This document shows positions 38,891 through 48,051 of a stretch of DNA of 64,000 nucleotides, piece after piece. The translations under genes were made by a program, and so were the position numbers. Numbering within the stretch: the first letter of the stretch is position 1; each line of letters begins with the position of its first letter. The notes below the pieces were generated by a model, which ran no database searches, was not told the origin of the DNA, and saw nothing but the letters and a program-made list of their open reading frames with translations. This stretch comes from Mycobacterium stomatepiae. GTDB taxonomy: Bacteria > Actinomycetota > Actinomycetes > Mycobacteriales > Mycobacteriaceae. The DNA lies in contig NZ_AP022587.1 of the NCBI RefSeq assembly GCF_010731715.1, forward strand, positions 558,001-622,000, written 5' to 3'.

Positions 38891-40252
38891 TTAGGGACCC
38901 GGCGGCGGTGGGGCGGGCGGTGGAGCCGGCGGAATGCCAGGCCACAGCGGCACCCCGCCCGGTCCGTACAGCGCCGCCCCGTACGGCGGGGCGCCGGGGT
39001 TGGGCCCGATGGCCGGACCGGGAATGCACTGACGGATCGAGGGCGGTTGGGGCACGGCGCGGGTCACCGGGAGGTAGTCGGCCCAGCACGGATGGCCGAG
39101 GCCGGGGTTGGGCCTGATATCGATCCCGGCCCCCCACCCGGTATTGGTGACGAGTTCGCGCACCGGGAAGTTCTTGCTGGCATCCGGCAGTGACCCACAC
39201 CCCGGCTTGCCGCCGGGGCCGCCCTTGGCCGCGACGAGCGGCACGTTGTCGGGAAACACGTACGGGTCGTTGCCCAACAACAGTGCGACGTCGAGTTGCA
39301 GCGTGCGACCGTCGGCGCCACCCCATGCCGAATAACCGCCGTTGTCGAGATACCACTTGGTGCCCTGCAGGAAGCAGGTGTACTCGGGGTTGTATTTGAG
39401 AAGCAGGTTCGTGGTCGGCTCGAGGATGTTGACCGACGCGACGAGATTATCTCTGCTGTAGCCCAGCAGGTTGGTGCCGGAATTGGACACGCCAATCACG
39501 TTGAGCAGCAGGTTGTCCAGTTGATTTGCGTGACTGACCACGGTGGTGCTGGTGGTGCTGGCCACGTTCAGGATCGTCAGAATGTCTTGGGCGGCAACAT
39601 CGTAGGTGTCACCGAAGGTCTTCAGCGACCGCCAGTCCTGGCGGATGGTTTCGCTGCGCTCGTTGAGCGCCGCCAGCACCTGGTTGAGGTCGGTGGCGGT
39701 TTTGCCTATCCGCTCGCCTTGGCCGCGCACGGCGTCGGCCACCGCGGTCAGCACCGAGTTCAGTTTGAGCGGATCGATCATGTTGAGCAGGTCGACGACG
39801 TTCTCGAACACGGTGTTGATCTCCGTGCCGACGTTCTTCGAATGCAGGACAGCTCCGGCCGACAGCCGGGCCCGGCTCGGGTTCGGCGGCATCACCAGAT
39901 CGACGAACTTGGCGCCGAACGCGGTGGTGGCGCTGATTTGGGCCTCGACATTGGCTGGGATGTAACGGATTTGGTCCGGCTCGATCTCCAGCTTCAGACT
40001 GGTTCCCTTTTTGTCATGAGTGGCCTGGTCGATCTGATTCACCCGGCCCACTTGCACGCCGCGCATCATGACCTTGGCGCCGGTGTCCATCACCAGCCCC
40101 GAGCGGTCCGCGGTCAGCGTCACCGGCACGTAGGAGCGCAGGGTGCCGGTGAAGGACATCGCCGTCACGAGGACAACCACGCCGATCGCCCCCAACAGAA
40201 TCAGCGTCCACCACGCGTCGTGCAGACGGTTTCTGCCTGGCCCGCGACTCAT
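38891..40252 (-). CDS. mce3A: MCE-family protein Mce3A-like
   Basis: 453 residues from ATG 40252, 4 nt after the yrbE3B stop; an earlier ATG at 40291 lies inside yrbE3B. Anchor WTLILLGAIGVVVLVTAMSF, MCE domain VTLTADRSGLVMDTGAKVMMRG (about 43-64) and IPANVEAQISATTAFGAKFVDL, then helices, with a conserved Cys-containing C-terminal part (YNPEYTCFLQGTKWYLDN) and a final Pro-rich tail. MceA is the founding subunit of the complex that binds lipid or sterol ligands for YrbE-driven import. Confidence 0.88.
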   Translation of the reverse strand: MSRGPGRNRLHDAWWTLILLGAIGVVVLVTAMSFTGTLRSYVPVTLTADRSGLVMDTGAKVMMRGVQVGRVNQIDQATHDKKGTSLKLEIEPDQIRYIPANVEAQISATTAFGAKFVDLVMPPNPSRARLSAGAVLHSKNVGTEINTVFENVVDLLNMIDPLKLNSVLTAVADAVRGQGERIGKTATDLNQVLAALNERSETIRQDWRSLKTFGDTYDVAAQDILTILNVASTTSTTVVSHANQLDNLLLNVIGVSNSGTNLLGYSRDNLVASVNILEPTTNLLLKYNPEYTCFLQGTKWYLDNGGYSAWGGADGRTLQLDVALLLGNDPYVFPDNVPLVAAKGGPGGKPGCGSLPDASKNFPVRELVTNTGWGAGIDIRPNPGLGHPCWADYLPVTRAVPQPPSIRQCIPGPAIGPNPGAPPYGAALYGPGGVPLWPGIPPAPPPAPPPPGP

Positions 40253-40256
40253 GCCG

Positions 40257-41108
40257 CTAGCTCGCCAGGTGGAAGTTCGGGGACTGGCCATAGATGGCCA
40301 AAGTCATGATGACGATCGCGATCGACGCCAGCACCATCGAGGCGCGCACGGCCCGGCCGACGGCTTCGCCGACCCCCGCCGGTCCGCCGTACGCGCTGTA
40401 CCCGTAATAGGTACACACCAGCATGATCATCAGCGAGACCACGACGACCTCGAACGACGACCAGAGCACGTCGGTCGGGCGCAAGAACGTGTTGAAGTAG
40501 TGGTCGTACACACCGGAGCCCTGCCCGTACACCGCGGTGGTCCCGATGCGGGCGGCCAGGTATGCCGTCATGAGCCCCACGCAAAACAGCGGGATCGCCA
40601 CGACCACGCCCGCCAGCACCCGGGTGCTGGCCAGATAACTGACGCTGCGGATACCGATTACCTCGAGTGCATCGATCTCCTCGTTGATCCGCATCGCGCC
40701 CAGCTGCGCGGTGGCGCCGGCCCCGACGGTGGCGGCCAGCGCGACCATGACGGTTCCCGGCTGAATCTCGCGGGTGTTGAAGAACGCCGACGCGAAGCCG
40801 GTCAGGGCTTCCATCCCGACCGAGGCGAACTGGTTGTAACCCTGGACCGCCACGATCGCGCCGGTGGTCATCGCCAAGAACCCGACGATGACGACAGTTC
40901 CACCGATCACCGCGAGAGTCCCGACGCCCAAACCCATCTGGGCGATCACCCGCAGCAGCTCGCCGCGGTAGTGCATGACGGCGTCGGGAATCCCGGCGAT
41001 GGCGCTGGCGTAGAACCGTACCTGCGAGCCCATCCGGTTCCACTCGCCCGCAACGGACTTCGTAAAGCGCTGGACCTGTCTCGGGCCGCTCGGAACGCTG
41101 ACCGTCAT
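40257..41108 (-). CDS. yrbE3B: YrbE/MlaE-family permease, second of pair
   Basis: 283-residue inner-membrane protein with 5-6 helices. The MlaE signature loop is GAMRINEEIDALEVIGIRSV (~138-157), preceded by VALAATVGAGATAQLG, and the C-terminal conserved part is YGYSAYGGPAGVGEAVGRAV. With YrbE3A it forms the permease on which the ATPase Mkl acts. Starts 9 nt after yrbE3A and is followed by mce3A. Confidence 0.92.
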   Translation of the reverse strand: MTVSVPSGPRQVQRFTKSVAGEWNRMGSQVRFYASAIAGIPDAVMHYRGELLRVIAQMGLGVGTLAVIGGTVVIVGFLAMTTGAIVAVQGYNQFASVGMEALTGFASAFFNTREIQPGTVMVALAATVGAGATAQLGAMRINEEIDALEVIGIRSVSYLASTRVLAGVVVAIPLFCVGLMTAYLAARIGTTAVYGQGSGVYDHYFNTFLRPTDVLWSSFEVVVVSLMIMLVCTYYGYSAYGGPAGVGEAVGRAVRASMVLASIAIVIMTLAIYGQSPNFHLAS

Positions 41109-41117
41109 CGGTTCACC

Positions 41118-41891
41118 TCACGACACCATGAACGGCATGCCGACGGCGGTGACGATGATGTTGATGACGAACAAGACGATGAAGGCGAACACCACGGTCT
41201 CGTTCACCGCCCTGCCGACGCCGGCCGGGCCCCCGCCCACCGACATGCCCTTGTAGCAGGCGATCAGGCCCGCCATCAGTCCGAACAACGTCGCCTTGAT
41301 CATCGAAATGATCACGTCGATCGTGTGGGTGAGGGTGGTCAGGCCCGCCACCCACGCCCCCGCCGAGACGTGCATCAGGAACACCGAGCAGAAGAACGCG
41401 CCGATCAGACCAGTCGCGGTGACCACCGAACTCAGGGCCAAGGAGACCGTCGTGGCCGCCAGCACGCGCGGAACCGCCAGCGCCTGAATCGGATTGATAC
41501 CCATCACCCGTAACGCGTCGAGCTCCTCGCGGATGGTGCGAGCACCCAGGTCGGCACACATCGCGGTGGCGCCCGCGCCTGCCACGACCAATACCGTGAC
41601 GATCGGGGCGCTTTGGTCGACGGTGAAGATTGCGCAGCCGGTTCCGGAGAAATCCGCCGCGCCGATATCGGTGAGCAGGATGTTGAACAGGAAGCCCGAA
41701 ATCACCGCCCACGGGATCGTCATCAACACCCCCGGCAGCGTCGACACCCGCGCCACGAACCAGCACTGCAGCAGGTATTCACGCCACGCGAACGGTGGCC
41801 GGAAGATGGCCACAAACGTCTCCGCCGACATCACGAAGAAATCGCCGATTGCGCGGACCGGCTTCGCCGCCTGATCGACCACCATCACCAT
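41118..41891 (-). CDS. yrbE3A: YrbE/MlaE-family permease, first gene of the mce operon
   Basis: 257 residues from ATG 41891 (MVMVVDQAAKPVRAIGDFF), the size of other YrbEA proteins; GTG 41903 is possible. MlaE features: VLVVAGAGATAMCADLGART followed by IREELDALRVMGINPIQ (~119-135), and CYKGMSVGGGPAGVGRAVNE near the C-terminus. The frame is open as far as 42311, and the part just upstream encodes a peptide resembling one before echA13, within a conserved regulatory block (41971-42103). First gene of the eight-gene mce3 operon. Confidence 0.9.
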   Translation of the reverse strand: MVMVVDQAAKPVRAIGDFFVMSAETFVAIFRPPFAWREYLLQCWFVARVSTLPGVLMTIPWAVISGFLFNILLTDIGAADFSGTGCAIFTVDQSAPIVTVLVVAGAGATAMCADLGARTIREELDALRVMGINPIQALAVPRVLAATTVSLALSSVVTATGLIGAFFCSVFLMHVSAGAWVAGLTTLTHTIDVIISMIKATLFGLMAGLIACYKGMSVGGGPAGVGRAVNETVVFAFIVLFVINIIVTAVGMPFMVS

Positions 41892-41970
41892 CGCGCCGAG
41901 CACCGCCTGGATTCGACGCCGTGTCGTCGGGTGGAGTTGCTCACGGTGCCCCCCCCGGACAGGTCGAAGT

Positions 41971-42103
41971 GGACGAGTGACATCCGCGAGGGTACGCGGC
42001 GCGCCGCCACCATATCCATAGCCAATACGCACGATTTCCGACGACTGATACGTAAATAACGAAGCAAAAGAGCACTTACGTGTGATGATGTATCTTGTCA
42101 CTA
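41971..42103 (-). promoter_or_regulatory. Conserved regulatory block, copy A (candidate Mce3R operator) before yrbE3A
   Basis: Read on the minus strand: TAGTGACAAGATACATCA starts at 42103, and GCGTATTGGCTATGGATAT begins at 42030; CAAGATAC (42097) and GGATAT (42017) are 80 nt apart. The same order and exact spacing occur before echA13 (copy B) and the SCP2 gene (copy C). The downstream half (42030-41973) matches copy B at most positions over 58 nt. The rest of the intergenic region holds an 8-base C-run (41949-41956) and no separate gene. Confidence 0.7.
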
Positions 42104-42207
42104 CCGTCTCAATGTCGGTCGAGTCGCCGCGTGCGCGGCCGTCCCGGGCGTCGTTTGCAGGCCCGCCTCCGGGCCGTGCCACGTTGGCCGGCCCCAACCT
42201 CATCCGG

Positions 42208-42411
42208 TCACTCCGGAACCAACTGCAATGCCCCCGACGGGCAGAGTTTGACCGCGTTGCGCACCCGGCGGGCGACGTCGGTGTGGGAGTTCGGAATCTC
42301 GTCGGAGGCAAGCAGCACGACGCCGTCGTCGTCCTGGTCGAAGAACTCGTCGGCGGTCATCACGCACATTCCGGCGGACATGCAGATCTCGCGGTCCGCG
42401 GCGATTTTCAC
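42208..42411 (-). CDS. [3Fe-4S]-type ferredoxin
   Basis: 67-residue small ferredoxin of the kind that serves actinobacterial P450s. The cluster ligands are seen in ICMSAGMCVM (C-x5-C) and KLCPSGAL (CP), with acidic middle EFFDQDDDG. GTG 42411 overlaps the preceding stop (GTGA). It is the third gene of the P450-SnoaL-ferredoxin operon and should pass electrons to that P450; no matching reductase adjoins it. Confidence 0.85.
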   Translation of the reverse strand: MKIAADREICMSAGMCVMTADEFFDQDDDGVVLLASDEIPNSHTDVARRVRNAVKLCPSGALQLVPE

Positions 42412-42815
42412 GAGAAGGCCCGCAGGGTCAGCGCCGAATTCATGAAGTCGCGGAAGTGCAACCAGCGGCCGTTGCGCAGCGTAATGATGTGCGCGAACTC
42501 GGATTCCCATTCGTAGCCGGTGGCCGGGCGCCGAAAGCGTTGGTGGCCCCAGGTGGCGAGTTCGTCGCCCTGGGCGATGAATTTCCATGCCTGCATCTCG
42601 ACGATCTCGATGTGCATCCCGACCGTGGCGAAGAACGTCGTCGCTGCCTCGATGCCGCGGTAATCACCCGCGTACGGGATCGTTTCGGTGCCGTAGTAGG
42701 TGATCCGTATCTCGGGATCGAGATAATGCAGCGCGGTCTCGAGGTCGCCGGCCGGCACCGCGGCGTAGATGGCTTTGGTCGCCTCGATATTGCGCGACTC
42801 GATGGTGGTTGTCAT
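42408..42815 (-). CDS. SnoaL-like / nuclear transport factor 2-fold protein
   Basis: 135 residues with the NTF2-like cone fold typical of polyketide cyclases, ketosteroid-isomerase-like enzymes and LEH proteins: IEATKAIYAAVPAGDLETALHYLDPEI at the start, GDYRGIEAATTFFATV, and the final beta strands FAHIITLRNGRWLHFRDFMN. It overlaps both neighbours by 4 nt and so is strictly co-translated with a P450 and a ferredoxin. Probably an isomerase, hydrolase or binding partner for the hydroxylated product. Confidence 0.82.
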   Translation of the reverse strand: MTTTIESRNIEATKAIYAAVPAGDLETALHYLDPEIRITYYGTETIPYAGDYRGIEAATTFFATVGMHIEIVEMQAWKFIAQGDELATWGHQRFRRPATGYEWESEFAHIITLRNGRWLHFRDFMNSALTLRAFS

Positions 42816-44077
42816 GAAAGGTGAAGGGGCAGACGGATATAGGCGTGGGTCAGCAGGCTAGCGGTCTGCTTGGTGCCGGGATCGTCGGTCAGCGCGATGG
42901 TCCGGTAACGATCGAGTACGGCGTCCAGGACCGCCATGACCTCCAGCCGGGCCAGCGAAGCGCCGAGGCAGAAGTGCAGCCCGTGCCCCAGCGAGAGCTG
43001 CTGGCGAATGTTGGGTCGATCGAGGTCGAGTCGGTCCGGGTTCGCAAACACCGCGGGATCGCGGTTGGCCGAACCGAAGAACAACGCCACCCACTCCCCC
43101 TTGCGGATCAGCTTGCCATCGATCTCGACGTCACGGGTCGCGATGCGGAACAGGCGTTGCGGCGGCCCGTCGAGCCGAAGTGTCTCCTCGAGAAAGAGAT
43201 TCAGTAGCGTTCGGTCGGCGCGCAGGCGCGCCTGGACTTCGGGCTCGCGTGCCAGCGCGTGCAGCAGATTGCCGATCAGAAAGGTCGTGGTCTCACTGCC
43301 GGCCACCACGAGGGTGACGCAGAACCGCACGATTTCCCCTGGGGTCAGCCGCTGCCCGTCCACCTCGGCGCGCAGCAGCGCCGAAATCAGGTCTTCGGCG
43401 TCTTCCACGCTTTCGCTGTCGTCACCGGTCTCCCGCTCCGCCAGCCGGGCGGTGTGCTCGGCGAGTCGAGTGGCGAACGTCGTCACCATCTCCTGGTTGC
43501 TGGCGATGCGCTCTTCGGGGGACAGCGACGACGAGAGCATGAAGGCGTTGGCCCAGCGCCGAAACCGGACGTGGTCGCCGTCGGGCAATCCCAGCAGGCG
43601 CACCATGGCCCGGGTGGGAACCTCGGCGGCGAATTCCATCACCTCCACTGTTGGATTGCCGTCGGCGTCGAGGGCAGCGAGCAGCTGCGGGATCAGTTCA
43701 TTCAGCCAACCCTCGAGCTTTTTGACACGGCGTGGAGAGAATGCGTGACTGACCAACTTTCGTTCCACCTCGTGCTTGGGCGGATCGGTGTTGACCAGCA
43801 TCAGGCTCGGCGCCGACGAGGCCTCTTGCAGGGGATCGCGCGACGAGAAGGTGGTGCTGTCCTTGGCGGCGTCGAAAACCTGGTCGTAGCGGAACAGTGC
43901 CCATGCGGTCACGGGCTCGTCGGCGCCCGGAATGGTTCCCGGCGGCCAATCCCGATATCCCGCAACGGGTGAGAGCTTTCTCAGCTGTTCATACAGCGGA
44001 TACGGATTGGCGACGCCAACTGGGGTGGGAAGTAATTCGATGGCCGAAACCGATTCCGAAACGGATGCTGAGGACAT
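42812..44077 (-). CDS. Cytochrome P450
   Basis: 421 residues from ATG 44077; the frame runs further upstream to 44278 but that part lies in the promoter shared with the LuxR gene. Soluble bacterial P450: I-helix [13 protein letters not shown] (~249), ExxR in [13 protein letters not shown] (~292), and heme-binding loop [19 protein letters not shown] with the axial Cys (~361). Substrate unknown; the setting between Mce import, SCP2 and beta-oxidation genes suggests a lipid or sterol-like compound. Operon with the SnoaL-like gene and a ferredoxin, all overlapping by 4 nt. Confidence 0.92.
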   Translation of the reverse strand: MSSASVSESVSAIELLPTPVGVANPYPLYEQLRKLSPVAGYRDWPPGTIPGADEPVTAWALFRYDQVFDAAKDSTTFSSRDPLQEASSAPSLMLVNTDPPKHEVERKLVSHAFSPRRVKKLEGWLNELIPQLLAALDADGNPTVEVMEFAAEVPTRAMVRLLGLPDGDHVRFRRWANAFMLSSSLSPEERIASNQEMVTTFATRLAEHTARLAERETGDDSESVEDAEDLISALLRAEVDGQRLTPGEIVRFCVTLVVAGSETTTFLIGNLLHALAREPEVQARLRADRTLLNLFLEETLRLDGPPQRLFRIATRDVEIDGKLIRKGEWVALFFGSANRDPAVFANPDRLDLDRPNIRQQLSLGHGLHFCLGASLARLEVMAVLDAVLDRYRTIALTDDPGTKQTASLLTHAYIRLPLHLS

Positions 44078-44113
44078 GCGATCAGCCTGTGTCAGTTGCG
44101 GCGTCAAATCGAT

Positions 44114-44140
44114 CCCCCGTTGGGGGGGACTCCTGCCCCC
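44114..44140. promoter_or_regulatory. CCCCC-GTT-GGGGG palindrome in the P450/LuxR promoter
   Basis: CCCCC (44114-44118) GTT GGGGG (44122-44126) with a further CCCCC at 44136-44140, between the divergent P450 (start 44077) and LuxR gene (44193). The same CCCC-N3-GGGG form occurs twice before the SCP2 gene (47381-47391 and 47403-47413). Candidate site for the GAF-LuxR regulator. Confidence 0.45.
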
Positions 44141-44192
44141 GTACGAGGTGAATTTCTTATTTCCGGCCTGCCACGGCGCTTCCCAGAGGAAA

Positions 44193-46028
44193 GTGAGCAT
44201 CGTGATTGGTGTCAACGTTGGCGATGTCATTTCGGGCATGTCCGATCCTCCGGGGCCCAATGCGCTGGCCGACGGCAACCATCCCGGTTGGGCGTCGCGG
44301 CCGGCCAGGGAATCCGATGCCGCGCGCCGCTACCGCGAGGCATTTCGGGAGGGTGAGGTCGATCCCACCGACGATCCGTTGGCGGTGGTGGCCGAGGCCA
44401 TCGACACCAAGGCGGCGATGGTGCGTAATGCGTTGGAGCCGCATGGGGATGAGGACGCGCTCAATGCGCTCGACGGGTTGTTGGACCTGTGTTCGCTCGA
44501 GCGGGAGCTGATCGAGGACGGCGCCAAGCGGCGCACCTTCGCGCTGCTGGCCGTGCAGGAGGGCCTGAGCAAGCTGCGCGCGGTCGACGATGTCGCGACG
44601 ATCGTGGACCGGGCGCCGCGCGAGATGGTGGAATCGTGCGGATTCGACCGTGCGGTGCTGTTCCGCGTGCACGAGGGCCGAATGGTGATGGAGTCGGCGT
44701 ATTTTGGCGAGGACACCGAGGGTGCGGAGAAGATGGTGGCCTTCGCGCAGTCGGTCGCACCCCTGCTGGATCACATGCTGATCGAAACGCAGATGATCCG
44801 TCGTCACGCGCCCGCGATCGTGCGTGACGCCCGCAACGACCCACGGGTCAATCGGCCGATCATCGACTTCTCGTTGACGCATTCCTACTGCGCGGCACCG
44901 ATCATGCGGACGGGCAAGGTGATTGGGTTCCTGCACGCCGACCGGCTCTACTCGGGCCGCATGGTCGACGAGATCGACCGCGACACGGTATGGGCGTTCG
45001 CCGAGGGTTTCGGTTATGCCTACGAACGCACGGTCTTGCTGGAGCGAATGCGCCGCCAGCATGACGAGGTCCAGCGTGCGCTGGCGTCCGCGGACGAGGC
45101 GGCCCGCGCGCTGCAGGACGCGGATCTGGACTTGCGCAAGATCGAGCCGGTCGAACGCAGCCCCGCCGCACGGTCGTTGGCCGAGGTGCAGACCCGGGTG
45201 ATGACGATGCTGACGCGCCGTGAGGTCGAGGTCCTTCGGCTGATGGCGGCCGGCCGCACCAATCAGCAGATCGCCGACGAGCTGGTGATCTCGGCGGGCA
45301 CGGTCAAGTCTCACGTCAAGAGGGTGCTGCGCAAGCTGAGCGCGACCAACCGCGCGGAGGCGGCGTCGGCCTATGTGCGGCTGGCCAGTGTGCCCGAAGT
45401 GGGCTTATGCTCAGGCGTTGTCGGCGTTTCCGAGCAAGACGTCGTACGGCTTGGCCTCACGCCCGCCGGACAGGTCCAGGTGTACCGTCTTGACTTCTGT
45501 GTAGGCATCGAGCGCGTCGGGACCCAGTTCGCGTCCGATCTCGCTCAGCTTGTAGCCGCCGAACGGCAGCCGGCAATTGATCTGGTGCGCGTCGTTGATC
45601 CACACGCTGCCGGATCGAATCCGTTCGGCCATCGCCAATCCCCTGGCGTTGTCGGACGTCCAGATACTGGCCGCCAGACCGTAATCGCTGTCGTTGGCGA
45701 TCGCGATGGCGTGTTCGTCGTCGTCATACGGGATGACCACGAGCACGGGACCAAAGACTTCTTCGCGCGCTATGGCCATGTCGTTGGAAACGCCGGTGAG
45801 AATCGTTGGCGCGACCCAGAACCCCTTGTCGAACGATCCGCCCGCGATGGCTTCGCCGCCGAGTGCGACGCTGGCGCCGGCCGCGCGCGCCTCGTCGACG
45901 TAAGTCAGGATGCGAATGCGTTGTGCCGCATCGATCACCGGGCCCAGATCGGTATTCCAGTCACGGGTCGGGCCGGCCACGATCGTTTTCGCGCGCGCGA
46001 CGAGGCGTGCGACGAACTCGTCGTGTAG
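44193..46028 (+). CDS. GAF-domain LuxR-type transcriptional regulator (3' end runs into the opposing gene)
   Basis: The functional part covers about residues 1-406. A GAF-like domain (~130-275) contains [21 protein letters not shown] and [20 protein letters not shown] helical linker ([21 protein letters not shown]) leads to a C-terminal LuxR HTH with [22 protein letters not shown] and [22 protein letters not shown] 44193 follows AGAGGAAA; GTG 44202 is the alternative. After RLASVPEVG the frame has no stop and continues ~200 codons antisense to the aldehyde dehydrogenase; that tail (Arg/Val/Gly-rich) looks like shadow sequence. It probably controls the divergent P450 operon. Confidence 0.75.
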   Translation: MSIVIGVNVGDVISGMSDPPGPNALADGNHPGWASRPARESDAARRYREAFREGEVDPTDDPLAVVAEAIDTKAAMVRNALEPHGDEDALNALDGLLDLCSLERELIEDGAKRRTFALLAVQEGLSKLRAVDDVATIVDRAPREMVESCGFDRAVLFRVHEGRMVMESAYFGEDTEGAEKMVAFAQSVAPLLDHMLIETQMIRRHAPAIVRDARNDPRVNRPIIDFSLTHSYCAAPIMRTGKVIGFLHADRLYSGRMVDEIDRDTVWAFAEGFGYAYERTVLLERMRRQHDEVQRALASADEAARALQDADLDLRKIEPVERSPAARSLAEVQTRVMTMLTRREVEVLRLMAAGRTNQQIADELVISAGTVKSHVKRVLRKLSATNRAEAASAYVRLASVPEVGLCSGVVGVSEQDVVRLGLTPAGQVQVYRLDFCVGIERVGTQFASDLAQLVAAERQPAIDLVRVVDPHAAGSNPFGHRQSPGVVGRPDTGRQTVIAVVGDRDGVFVVVIRDDHEHGTKDFFARYGHVVGNAGENRWRDPEPLVERSARDGFAAECDAGAGRARLVDVSQDANALCRIDHRAQIGIPVTGRAGHDRFRARDEACDELVV

Positions 46029-46935
46029 CGCGGCGGGAACCAGTGCGCGAGTTCCGGATTCGCAGATCTGACCCGAGTAGGCGAAGCAGCCATAGAGCAC
46101 CCCGTCGACGGCCAGCTCGAGGTCGGCGTCGTCGAGCACGATCGAAGGGCCCTTGCCGCCGAGTTCGAGGGTTACCTGTTTGACCGTGGCCGACGCCAGC
46201 CGCATGATTTCGCGTCCGACCGCGGTGGAGCCGGTGAACGCGATCTTGCCCACATCGGGATGCGATGCGAGTCGGGGCCCCGGCGACATGGCCCTCGCCG
46301 GGTACGACGTTGAGCACACCCGGTGGCAAGCCGCAGCGTTGCGCGATGCGGGCGAACTCGAGAATGGACAGCGGGGTGTGTTCGTCCGGCTTGACGACGA
46401 CGCTGTTGCCGGCCGCCAGTGCCGGCCCCACTTTCCAAATTGCGAGCAGCAGAGGGAAATTCCACGGTGTGATCGCGCCGACCACACCGATCGGCTCACG
46501 GTGCACGACGCTTTGGCTGAGCACGGGGAACGTCTCGACCGGTGCCGGCCGTTGCCACGCATAGCTTTCGGCGAGGTCGGCGAAATAGCTGAAATGACTC
46601 AGCGCGTAGCCGATGTGAAATCCGGTGGCCAGTCGGATGGTGGCGCCGTTGCACGCCATCTCCAATTCGATCAGCTCGTCGCTGGCCTGCAGCGCCGCGG
46701 CAGCGATCCGGCGCATCACCTCGGCGCGATCCTGCGGTGTCGCGCGCGACCAGGCGCCCCGCTCGAAGGCGGCCTTGGCGGTCGCGACGGCCGCATCGAT
46801 GTGCGACGCATCGCCTTCCGCGACGGTCGCGACCAGCCGCTCGTCGCCGGGGTCGACGATCTCCATCCGTCGGTCGGAGTCGATCGACTGGCCGCCGATC
46901 AGCATCGGGTGGTGCGGGACGGTGACGGTGGTCAT
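45411..46935 (-). pseudogene. Aldehyde dehydrogenase, frameshifted
   Basis: ATG 46935 (MTTVTVPHHPMLIGG) begins a normal ALDH that leaves frame after VPGEGHVAG; it resumes in another frame as RLASHPDVGKIAFTGST and continues intact to the stop at 45411. The break is at GGGGCCCC (46274-46281): removing one base of the run restores GARLASHPD. Both halves hold the key motifs: ITPWNFPLLLAIWK and VVVKPDEHTP before, catalytic Glu (TLELGGKGP) and Cys (YSGQICESG) after. With SCP2 it forms an operon (4-nt gap). The product would oxidise an aldehyde from P450- or lipid-derived substrates. Confidence 0.82.
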
Positions 46936-46939
46936 CGGG

Positions 46940-47341
46940 TCAGGCCACCCCGCGATCTTTGTCGGCGATCTTGGCCCGGTACATTCCGAACAGCGGCTTG
47001 GTCAGCGGGATGAGTCGCAGCAGCTTGCCGATTTGGCCCTTTGCTTTGACCTGGCCCTTGGCCAGGCCGACGGTGAGGTTGTAGTCACCGCGCCAGAATC
47101 GATCCGCCACGTCGGCCGGCATCGTCATGGTGATGTCGGGTTTGAGATCGGTTGGGCCGGAGATGACTTCGAAATCGTCGCGCAGCGCGATGGTGAGTTC
47201 GTAATCCGGATCGGTATAGATGACCCGCAGGACGATGTTGGCGGCCCGGAATTTGGGTCCGGATTGCGGGTGGTCTCCCGCGTCGCGAAAGACGCCGCCG
47301 ATGTACCTGTCGATCTCGCTGGAATCCGTGAAGAAACTCAT
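46940..47341 (-). CDS. SCP2 sterol-binding-domain protein
   Basis: 133 residues from ATG 47341 (MSFFTDSSEID). The SCP2 fold shows as FRAANIVLRVIYTDPDYELTIAL, TMTMPADVADRFWRGDYNLTVGLAKGQVKAKGQI and the final helix LLRLIPLTKPLFGMYRAKI. Such domains bind sterols, fatty acyl-CoAs or other lipids. The longer frame to 47482 overlaps the regulatory palindromes and is rejected. It leads the SCP2-aldehyde dehydrogenase operon and is preceded by two CCCC-N3-GGGG palindromes and regulatory copy C. Confidence 0.87.
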   Translation of the reverse strand: MSFFTDSSEIDRYIGGVFRDAGDHPQSGPKFRAANIVLRVIYTDPDYELTIALRDDFEVISGPTDLKPDITMTMPADVADRFWRGDYNLTVGLAKGQVKAKGQIGKLLRLIPLTKPLFGMYRAKIADKDRGVA

Positions 47342-47380
47342 GATTGCCAATGCAATCACCGCGGCAACGTCACGGTCAGA

Positions 47381-47415
47381 CCCCAAAGGGGAAGTCTTGG
47401 TGCCCCGAAGGGGGG
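47381..47415. promoter_or_regulatory. Two CCCC-N3-GGGG palindromes before the SCP2 gene
   Basis: CCCC-AAA-GGGG (47381-47391) and CCCC-GAA-GGGG (47403-47413, with the G-run continuing to 47415) lie 40-75 nt upstream of the SCP2 start, 22 nt apart, about two helical turns. The palindrome type also occurs in the P450/LuxR promoter. Confidence 0.45.
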
Positions 47416-47462
47416 AAAGCGTCGTCGTGGGCCGGTCGCCGCCGACGCGAATCCGCGGCGAC

Positions 47463-47565
47463 AATTTCCGGCCAATATCCATCCGCAGTATGGCATCGAT
47501 CGTCGCAGATTCGAATAAATGACTGTGTTATCGCGTATATATGTCGAGTGATGTATCTTGATAAT
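47463..47565 (-). promoter_or_regulatory. Conserved regulatory block, copy C (weaker) before SCP2
   Basis: Minus strand: CAAGATACATCA starts at 47560, identical to copy A over 12 bases, and GGATATTGG starts at 47480, again exactly 80 nt on. The stretch between is diverged. It lies between the divergent SCP2 operon and the LEH-mce3R pair, so it could serve both, including autoregulation of mce3R. Confidence 0.5.
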
Positions 47566-47605
47566 CCGACATTTCGCGGCAACTGCTCAAGGAGGAGCCA
47601 TTCGC

Positions 47606-47998
47606 ATGACTGACACCAAGGAAGCAAGCGAGAAGCTCGTCCGAGACTTTCTGGGGTCCTGGCAGGCGCGCAGCTTGGAAACCATCTGCGGCAGCTTTGC
47701 CGACGATGCGGTCTACCACAATGTGCCGGTTGCGCCGATCGAGGGTATTGCCGGCATCCGCGCGGTGTTCCAGGCATTTCTCGACGCGTTCGCCGATGCC
47801 AAGCTGGACATCCTCAGCCTCGCCGCCGAGCCCGGTTTGGTGCTCGCCGAACGTATCGATTACTTCACGATGAACGACGGCCGGAAAGTCGTGCTCCCGG
47901 TAACCGGCGTGTTCGAGGTCAAGAACGGCAAGATCGCCCGTTTCAGCGACTACTTTGATCTGGCGGACTTCGAAGCGCAGAGCGGAATGAAGCTGTAG
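47606..47998 (+). CDS. Limonene-epoxide-hydrolase/SnoaL-like protein
   Basis: 130 residues from ATG 47606, which has a strong GGAGGAG site; the frame is open to 47558 but the ribosome site decides. NTF2-like fold of the LEH group: VRDFLGSWQARSLETICGSFADDAVYHNVP, then GIAGIRAVFQAFLDAF and IDYFTMNDGRKVVLPVTGVFEV, DYFDLADFE. The Asp/Arg residues in AERIDY and DGRKV fit an LEH-type epoxide hydrolase, or an isomerase. It precedes mce3R at 53 nt on the same strand and is probably co-transcribed. Confidence 0.82.
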   Translation: MTDTKEASEKLVRDFLGSWQARSLETICGSFADDAVYHNVPVAPIEGIAGIRAVFQAFLDAFADAKLDILSLAAEPGLVLAERIDYFTMNDGRKVVLPVTGVFEVKNGKIARFSDYFDLADFEAQSGMKL

Positions 47999-48051
47999 CC
48001 GATGCGTCTGGCAGGATTGGTAATTCGCGCGCATGAAGGGGGCTCGAGTCG

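Noticed and set aside
41949..41956. Run of eight C before yrbE3A as evidence of phase variation
   Set aside because: It lies upstream of the probable start, so a length change would not switch the gene; kept only as a possible error site.
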